64,000 nt of DNA, from contig NZ_CP041730.1 in NCBI RefSeq assembly GCF_007431345.1, positions 3,720,001 to 3,784,000 on the forward strand, written 5' to 3'. The notes beneath the pieces are model-generated. The model was given only the letters and a program-made list of their open reading frames with translations, was not told the DNA's origin and did not search any database. How positions within the stretch are numbered: position 1 is the first letter of the stretch; the number at the start of each line of letters is the position of its first letter. A program made the translations under genes and the position numbers. The stretch is from Chitinimonas arctica (GTDB taxonomy: Bacteria > Pseudomonadota > Gammaproteobacteria > Burkholderiales > Chitinimonadaceae). Positions 50,675-59,170 of this stretch are shown here, one piece after another.

Positions 50675-51490
50675 ATGAAAATATCCCTTCAAAAGATTGC
50701 CAGTTTGTTTGGCGCAATTAAATCCAACGAGGTTCCGCCGGAGGCCGATCCACCGGCCACGGCCATGGAAAGCTGCGATGCCACGCTTGCTGCCGGTGAC
50801 ATCATCATTCAGCAGAAAGACCATAAAGGTTGGTGCGCCATAAAGATCCTGGCCATCGACGAGTTCGAAGGCCATTCTCCGACGGCGCATTGTCTGACTT
50901 ACGAATACACGGCCCACGAGCCGACTCTTGCTACGCTCCCAAGCGTCGCCATCAAGGGCTGGCACGCCCCTGTCGCCGCAAATTCATTCGCCCATGGATG
51001 GAAGCGAATCGGTAAGCAATTGCCCAGCCAGGATGAGTACGTTGGCTTTGTTGAATATCTCAAACTCACTGATTTTCCACGCTATCTCGAATTCACGAAG
51101 CAGGAGGCGACGGAGTTGGTAAGCCGGGCCAACACGCATTACCGGGCCGGTTGCGCGTTACATGACCAGGGTAAGCGCATTGAAGCAATACAGGAATATG
51201 AGCAGGCTATCGAGATCTTCCCGCTCTTTTTTGAGGCCATCGACAATCGTGCTTTCGCATTCATGGAGTTGAGCCTCTACGATCGCGCACTGCCTTGTTT
51301 CCAGCAGTCGTTGCGCGTGAACCCGAATGGCGTGGCTGCATTTTTCTCGCAGGGAGAGTGTCTAATGCGTTTGGGGCGGTTGGATGAGGCAGAGCGGATC
51401 TTTGCCGCTGGCGTCGATCGTTTTCCAGACCATCTCGAAAACTTCCAGCGCTTTTTGGGTGCTGTCCAGGCGCTAAGCAAGAAGCAGTAG
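50675..51490 (+). CDS. TPR-repeat protein
   Basis: The 271-residue protein (ATG at 50675) has an N-terminal region of unknown fold (residues 1-145, with GDIIIQQKDHKGWCAIKILA) and about three TPR units from 155 on (AGCALHDQGKRIEAIQEYEQ, RAFAFMELSLYDRALPCFQQ, GECLMRLGRLDEAERIFAAG). It is probably a cytoplasmic protein-protein interaction factor. It follows the DUF2442 gene by 32 bases and may be part of that transcript. Confidence 0.75.
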   Translation: MKISLQKIASLFGAIKSNEVPPEADPPATAMESCDATLAAGDIIIQQKDHKGWCAIKILAIDEFEGHSPTAHCLTYEYTAHEPTLATLPSVAIKGWHAPVAANSFAHGWKRIGKQLPSQDEYVGFVEYLKLTDFPRYLEFTKQEATELVSRANTHYRAGCALHDQGKRIEAIQEYEQAIEIFPLFFEAIDNRAFAFMELSLYDRALPCFQQSLRVNPNGVAAFFSQGECLMRLGRLDEAERIFAAGVDRFPDHLENFQRFLGAVQALSKKQ

Positions 51491-51599
51491 GCGGGTGCGA
51501 TGCAGCAAGCGCTGAAGTGAGCAGCACCCAATTTCCTGCGGCCAGGATGACTTGCAGGCGGTATGCTTGCCGCCAGTATTTAACCGCAGCATTTTTGCC

Positions 51600-52559
51600 A
51601 TGGACCTTCTCTTTCTCGGAACCTCTTCAGGGGTTCCCACCAAGCAGCGCAACGTCACCGGCCTCGCCGTGCTCGAAGAGTCAGGCAGTGCGTGGTATCT
51701 CGTCGATTGCGGCGAGGCCACCCAGCATCAGCTCTTGCATACGTCGCTATCGGTAAACGATCTGGTTGCCATCTTTATCACCCACGTGCATGGCGACCAT
51801 AGCTATGGCTTGCCGGGCCTGCTGGCCAGCGCTGCCATGCTGGGCCGGAAGCGCCCGCTCACCCTTGTCGCTCCTGCCGCCCTGGAAGGCTGGATCGCAG
51901 CCACGAGGGCTTTCAGCGAGCTCTATCTGCCTTACGAGTTGAATTTCGTCGCCGTCGAGACATGCGCCGCCTGGTCGGGCAACAAGCTCCAGGTGGAGGC
52001 GGTGCCGCTCTCGCATCGTGTGCCTTCCTATGCCTACGTGTTCACGGAAACCAATCAGGCGCCAAGCCTGGACACCGATCGCCTGGCTGCCTTGGGCGTA
52101 CCGGCCGGCCCACTGTGGGGGCAGCTCAGGAAGGGCCTGGATGTTGTGTTTGGCGGGCAGACACTCAAAAGCGCAGATTTCCTCCACCATCCGCATGCGC
52201 CCAGGCGCATCGTCGTAGGCGGCGACAACGATACGCCGAGCCTGCTGGCGACCGCCTGCAATAGGGCGCAAGTACTGGTGCACGAAGCCACCTATACCGA
52301 AGAGGTGGGCAGCAAGGCCGGCGATGTAGGCCATAGCACGGCTGCCGCCGTCGCCGCCTTCGCGCAGTCGGCCGAATTGCCCAATTTGGTACTCACGCAC
52401 TTCAGCGCGCGCTATCAGTCCGACACCACGCGCTCTCCCTCCATTGGCGACATCCGCGCCGAAGCTGCCGCCCATTACCGCGGCAAGCTGCTGCTGGCCG
52501 AGGATTTCGCACGGTACCGGCTGGATAGGGCAGGGGAGTTGAAGCGGGTGGAGTCCTAG
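51600..52559 (+). CDS. rnz: ribonuclease Z
   Basis: The 319-residue protein is a metallo-beta-lactamase-fold tRNA 3'-endonuclease. It begins MDLLFLGTSSGVPTKQRNVT and has DCGEATQHQLLHT, the zinc-binding THVHGDHSYGLPG and the downstream VHEATYTEE and LTHFSARY motifs of RNase Z. It trims 3' trailers of tRNA precursors. The ATG at 51600 is used; a longer frame upstream (from 51552) lacks homology. It stands alone between other units. Confidence 0.9.
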   Translation: MDLLFLGTSSGVPTKQRNVTGLAVLEESGSAWYLVDCGEATQHQLLHTSLSVNDLVAIFITHVHGDHSYGLPGLLASAAMLGRKRPLTLVAPAALEGWIAATRAFSELYLPYELNFVAVETCAAWSGNKLQVEAVPLSHRVPSYAYVFTETNQAPSLDTDRLAALGVPAGPLWGQLRKGLDVVFGGQTLKSADFLHHPHAPRRIVVGGDNDTPSLLATACNRAQVLVHEATYTEEVGSKAGDVGHSTAAAVAAFAQSAELPNLVLTHFSARYQSDTTRSPSIGDIRAEAAAHYRGKLLLAEDFARYRLDRAGELKRVES

Positions 52560-52591
52560 CGCCGCAAACACCCCACCAAAGGTCAAAGGCA

Positions 52592-52608
52592 GGATGGCCA
52601 GGCCATCC
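52592..52608. repeat. 17-base palindrome between convergent genes
   Basis: GGATGGCC-A-GGCCATCC, perfect 8-base arms with a single central base, between the stops of rnz and the small membrane protein. Too tight to be a hairpin loop; may be a protein site or chance. Confidence 0.4.
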
Positions 52609-52622
52609 GCTGGATTGACGTG

Positions 52623-52841
52623 TTAGACGCGTACTCTGCTGCGCCCTTTTGCGGTGTATGGAAGCGCAAACAGGTACAGGCCGGAAAACAACAGAAGAAA
52701 GAGCGGCGGCAACGGTGAGTAGGTCAGCCACGACGGAGGCTCGCCGGATACCGCCCTGTACGCGAAATTAGCGATGACGGTGAGCGTGAAAGCCATGGAA
52801 AGCCAGCGGTGGCTTTGCCGAATCCAAAGGCTCCAGTTCAT
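52623..52841 (-). CDS. small two-span membrane protein
   Basis: A 72-residue protein with two hydrophobic helices (WLSMAFTLTVIANFAYRAV and PPLFLLLFSGLYLFALPY) joined by a short loop containing SGEPPSW. It overlaps the VOC gene by 4 bases and is the last gene of an AraC-VOC-membrane operon. No function known. Confidence 0.7.
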   Translation of the reverse strand: MNWSLWIRQSHRWLSMAFTLTVIANFAYRAVSGEPPSWLTYSPLPPLFLLLFSGLYLFALPYTAKGRSRVRV

Positions 52842-53269
52842 TTCGCGCTCTGCGACGATGAGTTGGGCTTGGCTTCAACCATCTTCCATCCGTTACCGGA
52901 CGGATCACGAAAGCCCGCGTCCACCGCACCGTACCGTTCTACAGGCTCCTGTGTGAACTCCACGCCATTCCGCTTCAGCCGTTCGTAGGCGGCACGGCAG
53001 TCATCCACCACGAGCACCAACGGTGGCATGGCACCCTTGGCCACGACTTCACACAGGGTCTGCGCCGTCGCTGCGTCATGTACCGGCGGGCCCGGCTTGA
53101 ACAAGCCAAGCTGGAACGATGGCTGTTCCAGGCACTGTACCGTGAGCCAGCGGTAATCACCGTTGCGAATATCCGTGTGGACACCGAAACCGAGTTTTCC
53201 GACGTAGAACGCAAGCGCCTCGTCCTGGTCCCGCACGTACAGACCGACCACATTCACACCTTGAGTCAT
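52838..53269 (-). CDS. VOC (glyoxalase/bleomycin-resistance) family protein
   Basis: The 143-residue VOC protein has two beta-alpha-beta-beta-beta modules: VVGLYVRDQDEALAFYVGKL near the start and LVLVVDDCRAAYERLKRNGV with FRDPSGNGWKMVE at the end. Members bind a metal and act on glyoxal-type compounds, antibiotics or aromatics. It sits between an AraC regulator gene and a membrane-protein gene with 4-base overlaps on both sides, so expression is coupled to the regulator. Confidence 0.88.
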   Translation of the reverse strand: MTQGVNVVGLYVRDQDEALAFYVGKLGFGVHTDIRNGDYRWLTVQCLEQPSFQLGLFKPGPPVHDAATAQTLCEVVAKGAMPPLVLVVDDCRAAYERLKRNGVEFTQEPVERYGAVDAGFRDPSGNGWKMVEAKPNSSSQSAK

Positions 53270-53742
53270 ATAGCCTCCGTTGATTGAGGCTCGATTCTCT
53301 CAACTGTCTCCATTCGTCGCTTCTCCGAAACTGCGATCTTGAGGTCTGGCCGGTTGGTGGCGCGCACGATGCACTCCGGTACGTGCGCTCTTTCGTGCGA
53401 CACGGACTGTTCACGTGTACGAAGATTTCCCGGGGCTTCGCCAGTGATGTCGCGAAAAATGCGCCCAAAGGTGCCAAGGCTCTTCCAGCCGGTCTGGAAC
53501 GCGATCTCCGTAATGGGTAGATCGGTGTCGCGAAGTAGCGCAACGGCGCGCTCGATACGGCGTGTGAGCAGGTAGCGGTGCGGAGGGATGCCGAAAGCGT
53601 CCTTGAACGAGCGCGCAAAGTGCGCCTCCGAAACAGCGCTCACTTGCGCCAGTCGGGGAATCGGCCATTCCTCATGGGGTGCGCCATCCATCCGATCTTT
53701 CGCACGCAACAACCGTCGCAATAGTTCTGGGCTCTGGCTCAT
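53266..53742 (-). CDS. AraC-family transcriptional regulator
   Basis: A 158-residue AraC protein consisting of little more than the two HTH motifs (LAQVSAVSEAHFARSFKDAF and ITEIAFQTGWKSLGTFGRIF) with an RRIERAVALLRDTD linker helix and a basic tail. It heads the operon with the VOC and membrane-protein genes. The lack of a ligand domain suggests control by amount or by partner, as in MarA/SoxS-like members. Confidence 0.9.
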   Translation of the reverse strand: MSQSPELLRRLLRAKDRMDGAPHEEWPIPRLAQVSAVSEAHFARSFKDAFGIPPHRYLLTRRIERAVALLRDTDLPITEIAFQTGWKSLGTFGRIFRDITGEAPGNLRTREQSVSHERAHVPECIVRATNRPDLKIAVSEKRRMETVERIEPQSTEAI

Positions 53743-53866
53743 ACTTCCTCGCGCCTAAGGAAAAAAAGGGACTTCCTCGTCCCGGATGAGCGGAGAAGCC
53801 GCAAGGGCACCGAGGCGCCACGATGGCGTTTCCACGCTGCATCGAGATCATCGAAAGGGGAGGTCC

Positions 53867-53940
53867 ATGGCTATTATCACTAGCGGAATCGACCTCGCCA
53901 AGAATGTCTTTGCTGTTCATGGGGTCGTTGAAACAGCTCA
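53867..53940 (+). pseudogene. IS110-family transposase, 5' fragment
   Basis: After GGGGAGG the frame reads MAIITSGIDLAKNVFAVHGV, the start of IS110-type DEDD transposases (GIDLAKN-x-F). It breaks off at about 25 codons and joins an unrelated fragment in frame. A scar of an insertion. Confidence 0.75.
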
Positions 53941-54052
53941 GTTTGATTACATCCGGCTTTACGATCATCATCGCCGCCATTCTGCCTTAGGGCATCTGAC
54001 CCCAACGGCATTCGAGCAGCGCCAACCAGCGCTTGAGCCGGTGTTGCAGTAG
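53941..54052 (+). pseudogene. IS3-family transposase, 3' fragment
   Basis: The frame continues FDYIRLYDHHRRHSALGHLT, then PTAFEQRQ, the C-terminus of IS3-type (rve) transposases with their Y-N-x-x-R-x-H-S-AL-G signature. Only the last 35 or so codons remain, fused to the IS110 start. Both scars lie 45 bases upstream of the OsmC-YcaO gene. Confidence 0.8.
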
Positions 54053-54096
54053 GCCGGGTCAGACCATCATTTTGAGCGCAATTCTGGAGTTCTCCC

Positions 54097-56301
54097 ATGG
54101 AAATCAAGGTCAATTTTCTCGACAAGCTTCGTCTTGAAGCCAAGTTCGATGACTTTACGGTCGTGGCCGATCAGCCTATCCGCTACAAGGGCGATGGCTC
54201 GGCGCCGGGCCCATTCGATTACTTTCTGGCCTCATCGGCTTTGTGTGCGGCCTATTTCGTGAAGCTGTACTGCGACACCCGCAGTATTCCTACCGAAAAT
54301 ATCCGCCTGTCGCAGAACAATATTGTTGATCCTGAGAACCGTTACCAGCAGATTTTCAAGATCCAGGTCGAGTTGCCGGCGGATATCTCCGCCAAGGACC
54401 GCGAAGGTATCTTGCGTTCCATCGACCGTTGCACGGTGAAGAAAGTGGTGCAAGCCGGGCCCGAGTTCGTGATCGAAGAGGTGGACAACCTGGATGCCGA
54501 TGCCCAGGCCTTGCTGACACTGAACCCGGACGCCGATGCGCGCACCTATATCGCGGGCAAGGATCTGCCACTGGAGCAGACCATCGCCAATATGTCGGGG
54601 ATCTTGGCGGGCCTGGGCATCAAGATTGAAATCGCTTCGTGGCGAAATATCGTTCCCAATGTGTGGTCGCTGCATATTCGCGATGCGCACTCGCCCATGT
54701 GTTTTACCAATGGCAAGGGGTCGACCAAGGAAAGTGCCTTGGCGTCGGCGTTGGGCGAGTATATCGAGCGGATCAGCAACAACCACTTCTATGCCGGTGC
54801 GTACTGGGGCGAAGATATCGCCAACGCGGCGTTTGTCCATTACCCCACCGAGCGTTGGTTCAAGCCTGGCCCCAAGGATGCACTGCCGGCCGAAATTCTC
54901 GACGAATACTGCCGGGAGATTTACAACCCCGATGGCGAGCTGCTGGGCTCGCATCTGTACGACACCAACTCCGGCAACGTGGAGCGCGGTATCTGTTCGC
55001 TGCCGTATGTGCGCCAGTCGGACGGCGAGGTGGTGTACTTCCCGTCAAACCTGATCGAGAACCTGTTCGTCAGCAATGGCATGAGCGCCGGCAACACACT
55101 GGCCGAAGCGCAGGTGCAATGCCTGTCGGAAATCTTCGAGCGGGCAGTCAAGCGCGAAATTCTGGAAGGTGAAATCGCCCTGCCTGATGTGCCGCAGGAA
55201 GTCCTGGCGAAATACCCCGGCATCCTGGCCGGCATCCAGGGCCTGGAGGAGCAGGGCTTTCCCGTGCTGGTGAAGGATGCATCGCTGGGCGGGGTATACC
55301 CCTTGATGTGCGTCACCTTGATGAACCCACGCACGGGCGGTGTGTTTGCCTCGTTCGGTGCGCACCCAAGCTTTGAGGTGGCGCTGGAACGCAGTCTCAC
55401 GGAACTGCTGCAGGGCCGCAGTTTTGAAGGCCTGAACGATCTACCTCGGCCCACCTTCGAAAGCAACGCGGTGACTGAGCCGAATAACTTCGTCGAACAC
55501 TTCATCGATTCCAGCGGCATCGTTTCGTGGCGCTTTTTCAGTGCCAAAGCGGATTTCGATTTCGTGGAGTGGGATTTTTCCGGCCAGGGTGAAAACTCCA
55601 ATGCCGAAGAAGCGGCGACCTTGTTCGGCATTCTCCAAGACTTGGGCAAAGAGTCCTACATGGCGGTGTATGAACAGTTGGGCGCCATCGCTTGCCGCAT
55701 TCTGGTGCCGGGCTATTCGGAGGTCTATCCGGTAGAGGACCTGGTTTGGGATAACACCAACAAGGCGCTGTTGTTTCGCGCCGATATCCTGAACCTGCAT
55801 CGTCTGGACGATGCCAGCCTGGCAGCATTGCTGGATCGCCTGGAGAACAATGAGCTCGACGAATATGCCGATATCGCCACCTTGATCGGCATCGAATTCG
55901 ACGAGAACACCGACTGGGGGCAGCTCACGGTTCTGGAGTTGAAGCTGCTGATCAATCTCGCCCTGCAGCAGTTCGAGGTGGCGCAAGAGCTGGTGGGTGC
56001 GTTCCTGCAGTACAACGACAACACGGTCGAGCGCGGATTGTTTTACCAAGCCCTGAACGTGGTGTTGGAGGTGCTGCTGGACGACGAGCTGGAACTGGAC
56101 GATTACGTGGTCAATTTCCGCCGGATGTTTGGCAACCCACGGATGGACGCGGCACTCGGATCGGTGGATGGTAGCGTGCGCTTCTTCGGCTTGACGCCGA
56201 CGAGCATGAAGCTGGAGGGGCTGGAGCGGCACGAGCGCCTGATCGACAGCTACAAGAAACTGCACGTTGCGCGGGGCAGGGGGGCGGCTTTATCCGGCTA
56301 G
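54097..56301 (+). CDS. OsmC/YcaO domain-containing protein
   Basis: The 734-residue protein has an N-terminal OsmC-like domain (residues 1-140, YKGDGSAPGPFDYFLASSAL) and a YcaO domain (about 180-520) with GKGSTKESALASALGEYIER, the ATP/magnesium-binding region, and SEIFERAVKREILEG. A helical C-terminal region (about 560-715) resembles TPR-like tails of E. coli YcaO. YcaO proteins activate amide bonds with ATP; this class has been linked to beta-methylthiolation of ribosomal protein S12. There is no peptide-precursor or RiPP gene nearby. The length matches the OsmC-YcaO subfamily. Confidence 0.92.
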   Translation: MEIKVNFLDKLRLEAKFDDFTVVADQPIRYKGDGSAPGPFDYFLASSALCAAYFVKLYCDTRSIPTENIRLSQNNIVDPENRYQQIFKIQVELPADISAKDREGILRSIDRCTVKKVVQAGPEFVIEEVDNLDADAQALLTLNPDADARTYIAGKDLPLEQTIANMSGILAGLGIKIEIASWRNIVPNVWSLHIRDAHSPMCFTNGKGSTKESALASALGEYIERISNNHFYAGAYWGEDIANAAFVHYPTERWFKPGPKDALPAEILDEYCREIYNPDGELLGSHLYDTNSGNVERGICSLPYVRQSDGEVVYFPSNLIENLFVSNGMSAGNTLAEAQVQCLSEIFERAVKREILEGEIALPDVPQEVLAKYPGILAGIQGLEEQGFPVLVKDASLGGVYPLMCVTLMNPRTGGVFASFGAHPSFEVALERSLTELLQGRSFEGLNDLPRPTFESNAVTEPNNFVEHFIDSSGIVSWRFFSAKADFDFVEWDFSGQGENSNAEEAATLFGILQDLGKESYMAVYEQLGAIACRILVPGYSEVYPVEDLVWDNTNKALLFRADILNLHRLDDASLAALLDRLENNELDEYADIATLIGIEFDENTDWGQLTVLELKLLINLALQQFEVAQELVGAFLQYNDNTVERGLFYQALNVVLEVLLDDELELDDYVVNFRRMFGNPRMDAALGSVDGSVRFFGLTPTSMKLEGLERHERLIDSYKKLHVARGRGAALSG

Positions 56302-56348
56302 CTGTCAGGATCGACGCGATTGGGCTTGCATCAGGGAGGCTGCCTTGG

Positions 56349-56365
56349 CATATGCCTTGCATATG
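56349..56365. promoter_or_regulatory. palindrome upstream of vapBC
   Basis: CATATGC (56349-56355), CTT, GCATATG (56359-56365): a perfect inverted repeat 55 bases before vapB, the usual position of a VapBC autoregulatory site. Confidence 0.6.
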
Positions 56366-56419
56366 TCTGTGGGCGGCGTATCATTGCGGATGTCACGCAT
56401 GTGCTTTAGCGAGGTTCAA

Positions 56420-56650
56420 ATGCAAACGGTCTCCATCTTCATAAACGGTAAGAACCAGGCGGTACGCCTGCCAAAGAACATGGAATTCGAAGGCGTTAAA
56501 GAGCTGGAGATTGTCAAAACAGGCGACACCATCACCCTTCGACCGGTCCGACCCAGCTGGGAATCCTTTGCCACCTTGCCGAAGGCTGATGAGGATTTCT
56601 TACAGGAACGTACCCCGGTGGTCAGTGACGAAGGCAGGTTCGGGCTGTGA
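56420..56650 (+). CDS. vapB: VapB-type antitoxin
   Basis: The 76-residue antitoxin has an AbrB/MazE-type swapped-hairpin domain (VSIFINGKNQAVRLPKNMEF, ELEIVKTGDTITLRP) and a C-terminal toxin-binding tail (PSWESFATLPKADEDFLQER, SDEGRFGL). It neutralises VapC and with it represses the operon. The stop overlaps the vapC start by one base. Confidence 0.9.
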   Translation: MQTVSIFINGKNQAVRLPKNMEFEGVKELEIVKTGDTITLRPVRPSWESFATLPKADEDFLQERTPVVSDEGRFGL

Positions 56651-57060
56651 TGACGTTCATGCTCGATACCTGTATTTGTTCCTACATCATGCGTGAGCGA
56701 CCTGAATCGGTCTTGCAGCGTTTGGCTAACGAAGTGAGTCGCCAAAACCGGATCGTGATTTCGGCCATCACCTATGCCGAAATGCGTTTTGGGCAAATCG
56801 GCAAGAAGGTCTCCCCAAAGCATGCCGAGCTGGTCGATGAATTTGTACGACGTATCGACGGCATCCTTCCCTGGGATCAACAGGCCGTGGATGCCACGGT
56901 AGTCGTCAAACAGCAGCTTGCGGCGGTAGGCACGCCGATAGGGGAGAACGATACCGCTATTGCTGGGCATGCTATTGCCAGCGATTGCGTCCTGGTAACG
57001 AACAATTTTCGTGAATTCAACCGTGTGCAAGGGTTGACAGTCGAAAACTGGGTTCACTAG
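56650..57060 (+). CDS. vapC: VapC-type PIN ribonuclease toxin
   Basis: The 136-residue PIN-domain toxin shows its acidic residues in FMLDTCICSYIM (Asp), SAITYAEMRFG (Glu) and TPIGENDTAIAGHAIASDC (Asp), followed by VTNNFREF. VapC toxins cleave tRNA or rRNA when VapB is lost. A GTG one codon upstream is an alternative start. The stop codon shares CTAG with the convergent coupling-protein gene. Confidence 0.92.
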   Translation: MTFMLDTCICSYIMRERPESVLQRLANEVSRQNRIVISAITYAEMRFGQIGKKVSPKHAELVDEFVRRIDGILPWDQQAVDATVVVKQQLAAVGTPIGENDTAIAGHAIASDCVLVTNNFREFNRVQGLTVENWVH

Positions 57061-58985
57061 GCGGAAACCGAGAGGTCCTCCGCCTGGCTTGCCGTGGTAG
57101 AGATCACGTCACTCTTCGCCGGTGCCGGCAGCTTGGCTCGTGCGATGAAGGTGGGGTCCAGAAAGTAGAGAATCTGCTTGCCGTAGATAGGCGTCTGCCC
57201 TGCCATGAAGATCAGCATGTCCCCCGCCTCGACGACGTTGCCCTTGGCGTCTTTCTTGGCGGCGGGCAAGCGCATGACTTCGTCGGGCGTCAGCAGCGGG
57301 CGCTGGGTTTCCTGCGTAGAGGACGACACGTTCGATAGCGAGCCGTACTTGCTGCCGGAATAGGAATGCGATTGCTTGACGATCGTGGCGGTGCCCGCCA
57401 TTTTCGACAGTAATTCAGCGGTTTCGATCTTGTTGGGCGCATACGCGATGCGTACGTGGCAGTTGGAAAAAATGCTTTCATCCTTGCCGTAAGCGGTCCA
57501 TAGCTGGGAAATATCCTGGATGATCAGGTAAGCCTTTATGCCATAGCCTGCGATGAACGCCAGCGACTCCTCGAATACGTCCAGTTTGCCCAGGCTGGGA
57601 AACTCGTCGAGCAGCAGCAGCAGGCGGTGTTTGTAGCTGGCTACGCTACGGCCGTCCTTGAACTCCATTTTTTCCGTCAACGAGCGCACGATCTGGTTGA
57701 TGATCAGGCGGATCAACGGCCGCAGGCGATCCTTGTCGGACGGCGGCACCACCAGGTAGAGCGAAACGGGCTTGTCGTCGTTCATCAGGTCCGAGATGCG
57801 GAAATCGCTGCGGGAAGTATTGCGTACGACGATGGGATCGCGGTAAAGCGTCAGCAGGGAGACCGCCGTGGAAAGCACGCCGGACATTTCCTCTTCCGCC
57901 TTGTTCATCATGTCGCGCACGGTGGATGCCACCACCGGGTGGACGTAGCTTGGCTCGCCGTGCTCGTCTTTCCAGCCACGGACGCCCTCCATATCATGGT
58001 CGGTATTGAGCATGTACGTCAGCGTATCGGACACGCTGCGGTCGGGATTGCACAGCAACTCAACGATACCGCTCAGCGTTTTGTTCTGTCCCGAGTACAG
58101 CACGTGCAGCGCTACGCCGACCAGCAATGCCCAGCTGGTTTTTTGCCAATGGTCCTGCAAGCCTTTGCCGTCCGGGTCGGCCACCATGGTCATGATGTTC
58201 TGTACGTCGGCGACCTCCCGATCGGTGCCCAGGCGTACCTCGGCAAGCGGGTTGAAATGGGCGCTCGACCCATCCATGGCGGTCGGTTCGAATTTCAGCA
58301 CACGGTTGCCCGCCTCCTGCTGGCGCCAACCGGCAGTGAGCGCCCAGTTCTCGCCTTTGATGTCGTAGATCAACGCGCTGTGCTCCCACGACAGCAACGT
58401 CGGCAGCACCAGTCCCACCCCTTTGCCGGATCGCGTCGGCGCAAACGCCATGATGTGTTCGGGGCCATCGTGCCGCAAGTAATGGATGGTCCCTTGCTTG
58501 GGCTCCTTCCAGGCGCCGATGTAGACGCCTGCGCCAACACCGACCAAGCCTGTGCGCTTGACTTCATCCTGCGTTGCCCAATGTGCCGATCCATGCAGGT
58601 GCTCGCCGGACCTTTCCTGTAGCGCATTGGCCTTTTGCGTGCGGTAGGCGATGAAAACGGCGATGGCGGCGCAACCAAGGACGAACGCGAACGCCGCCAC
58701 CATAAAGCCGTGCTGTACGGTGTCGTTGTCGAAGTGCCGCCACATCAGCCACCACTGCAGGCCATCGGTCGGCGTAAACAGCTTGAAGCTGCCCAAGGCG
58801 ATGATTGGTTCACCCAAGGCAGCCTGATAGCCGAACGTGTAGGCGAGATATTGGGTACACGCCATCATCAGCAGTAGGGCCAGGAATACACCGCCGCCCA
58901 CGTTGCGCCACAAAATGGCGCTGGGGCTATGCTGATTGGTGGGTACGGTGTAAAGCGGGGTCGAGACGGGTTGCTGCGAGTCCAT
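57057..58985 (-). CDS. VirD4/TraG-type type IV coupling protein
   Basis: The 642-residue protein has two N-terminal membrane helices (about 28-50 and 90-115), then the ATPase domain with Walker A APTRSGKGVGLVLPTLL near residue 182 and Walker B LLLLLDEFPSLGKLDVFEE near 465, plus the ISQLWTAYG motif. Coupling proteins dock DNA-protein or effector substrates at a type IV secretion channel. No VirB or Mob gene is in the window, so its channel is elsewhere or lost. It lies downstream of a 1066-residue gene on the same strand, 185 bases away. Confidence 0.93.
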   Translation of the reverse strand: MDSQQPVSTPLYTVPTNQHSPSAILWRNVGGGVFLALLLMMACTQYLAYTFGYQAALGEPIIALGSFKLFTPTDGLQWWLMWRHFDNDTVQHGFMVAAFAFVLGCAAIAVFIAYRTQKANALQERSGEHLHGSAHWATQDEVKRTGLVGVGAGVYIGAWKEPKQGTIHYLRHDGPEHIMAFAPTRSGKGVGLVLPTLLSWEHSALIYDIKGENWALTAGWRQQEAGNRVLKFEPTAMDGSSAHFNPLAEVRLGTDREVADVQNIMTMVADPDGKGLQDHWQKTSWALLVGVALHVLYSGQNKTLSGIVELLCNPDRSVSDTLTYMLNTDHDMEGVRGWKDEHGEPSYVHPVVASTVRDMMNKAEEEMSGVLSTAVSLLTLYRDPIVVRNTSRSDFRISDLMNDDKPVSLYLVVPPSDKDRLRPLIRLIINQIVRSLTEKMEFKDGRSVASYKHRLLLLLDEFPSLGKLDVFEESLAFIAGYGIKAYLIIQDISQLWTAYGKDESIFSNCHVRIAYAPNKIETAELLSKMAGTATIVKQSHSYSGSKYGSLSNVSSSTQETQRPLLTPDEVMRLPAAKKDAKGNVVEAGDMLIFMAGQTPIYGKQILYFLDPTFIARAKLPAPAKSDVISTTASQAEDLSVSA

Positions 58986-59170
58986 ATGGGTATTCCGGTG
59001 CGGACGAAGGAAGAAGTGCCTCAGCGGCGGCGAAAGGATTGCATGCTGGCGTGGGTTGTAGCACCTGTGACTTGGTCGCCCTGGCTGGCGCCGGGCGTCA
59101 GGCTACACGATAGCGTTCGATTGATGAAAGCCCTGCCGGCGCACTCGATCGTACGCCGGCGCGCTTCTGC

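Noticed and set aside
54097..56301. YcaO as the core of a RiPP cluster
   Set aside because: The OsmC-YcaO architecture is a known stand-alone family and no precursor or partner genes are nearby.
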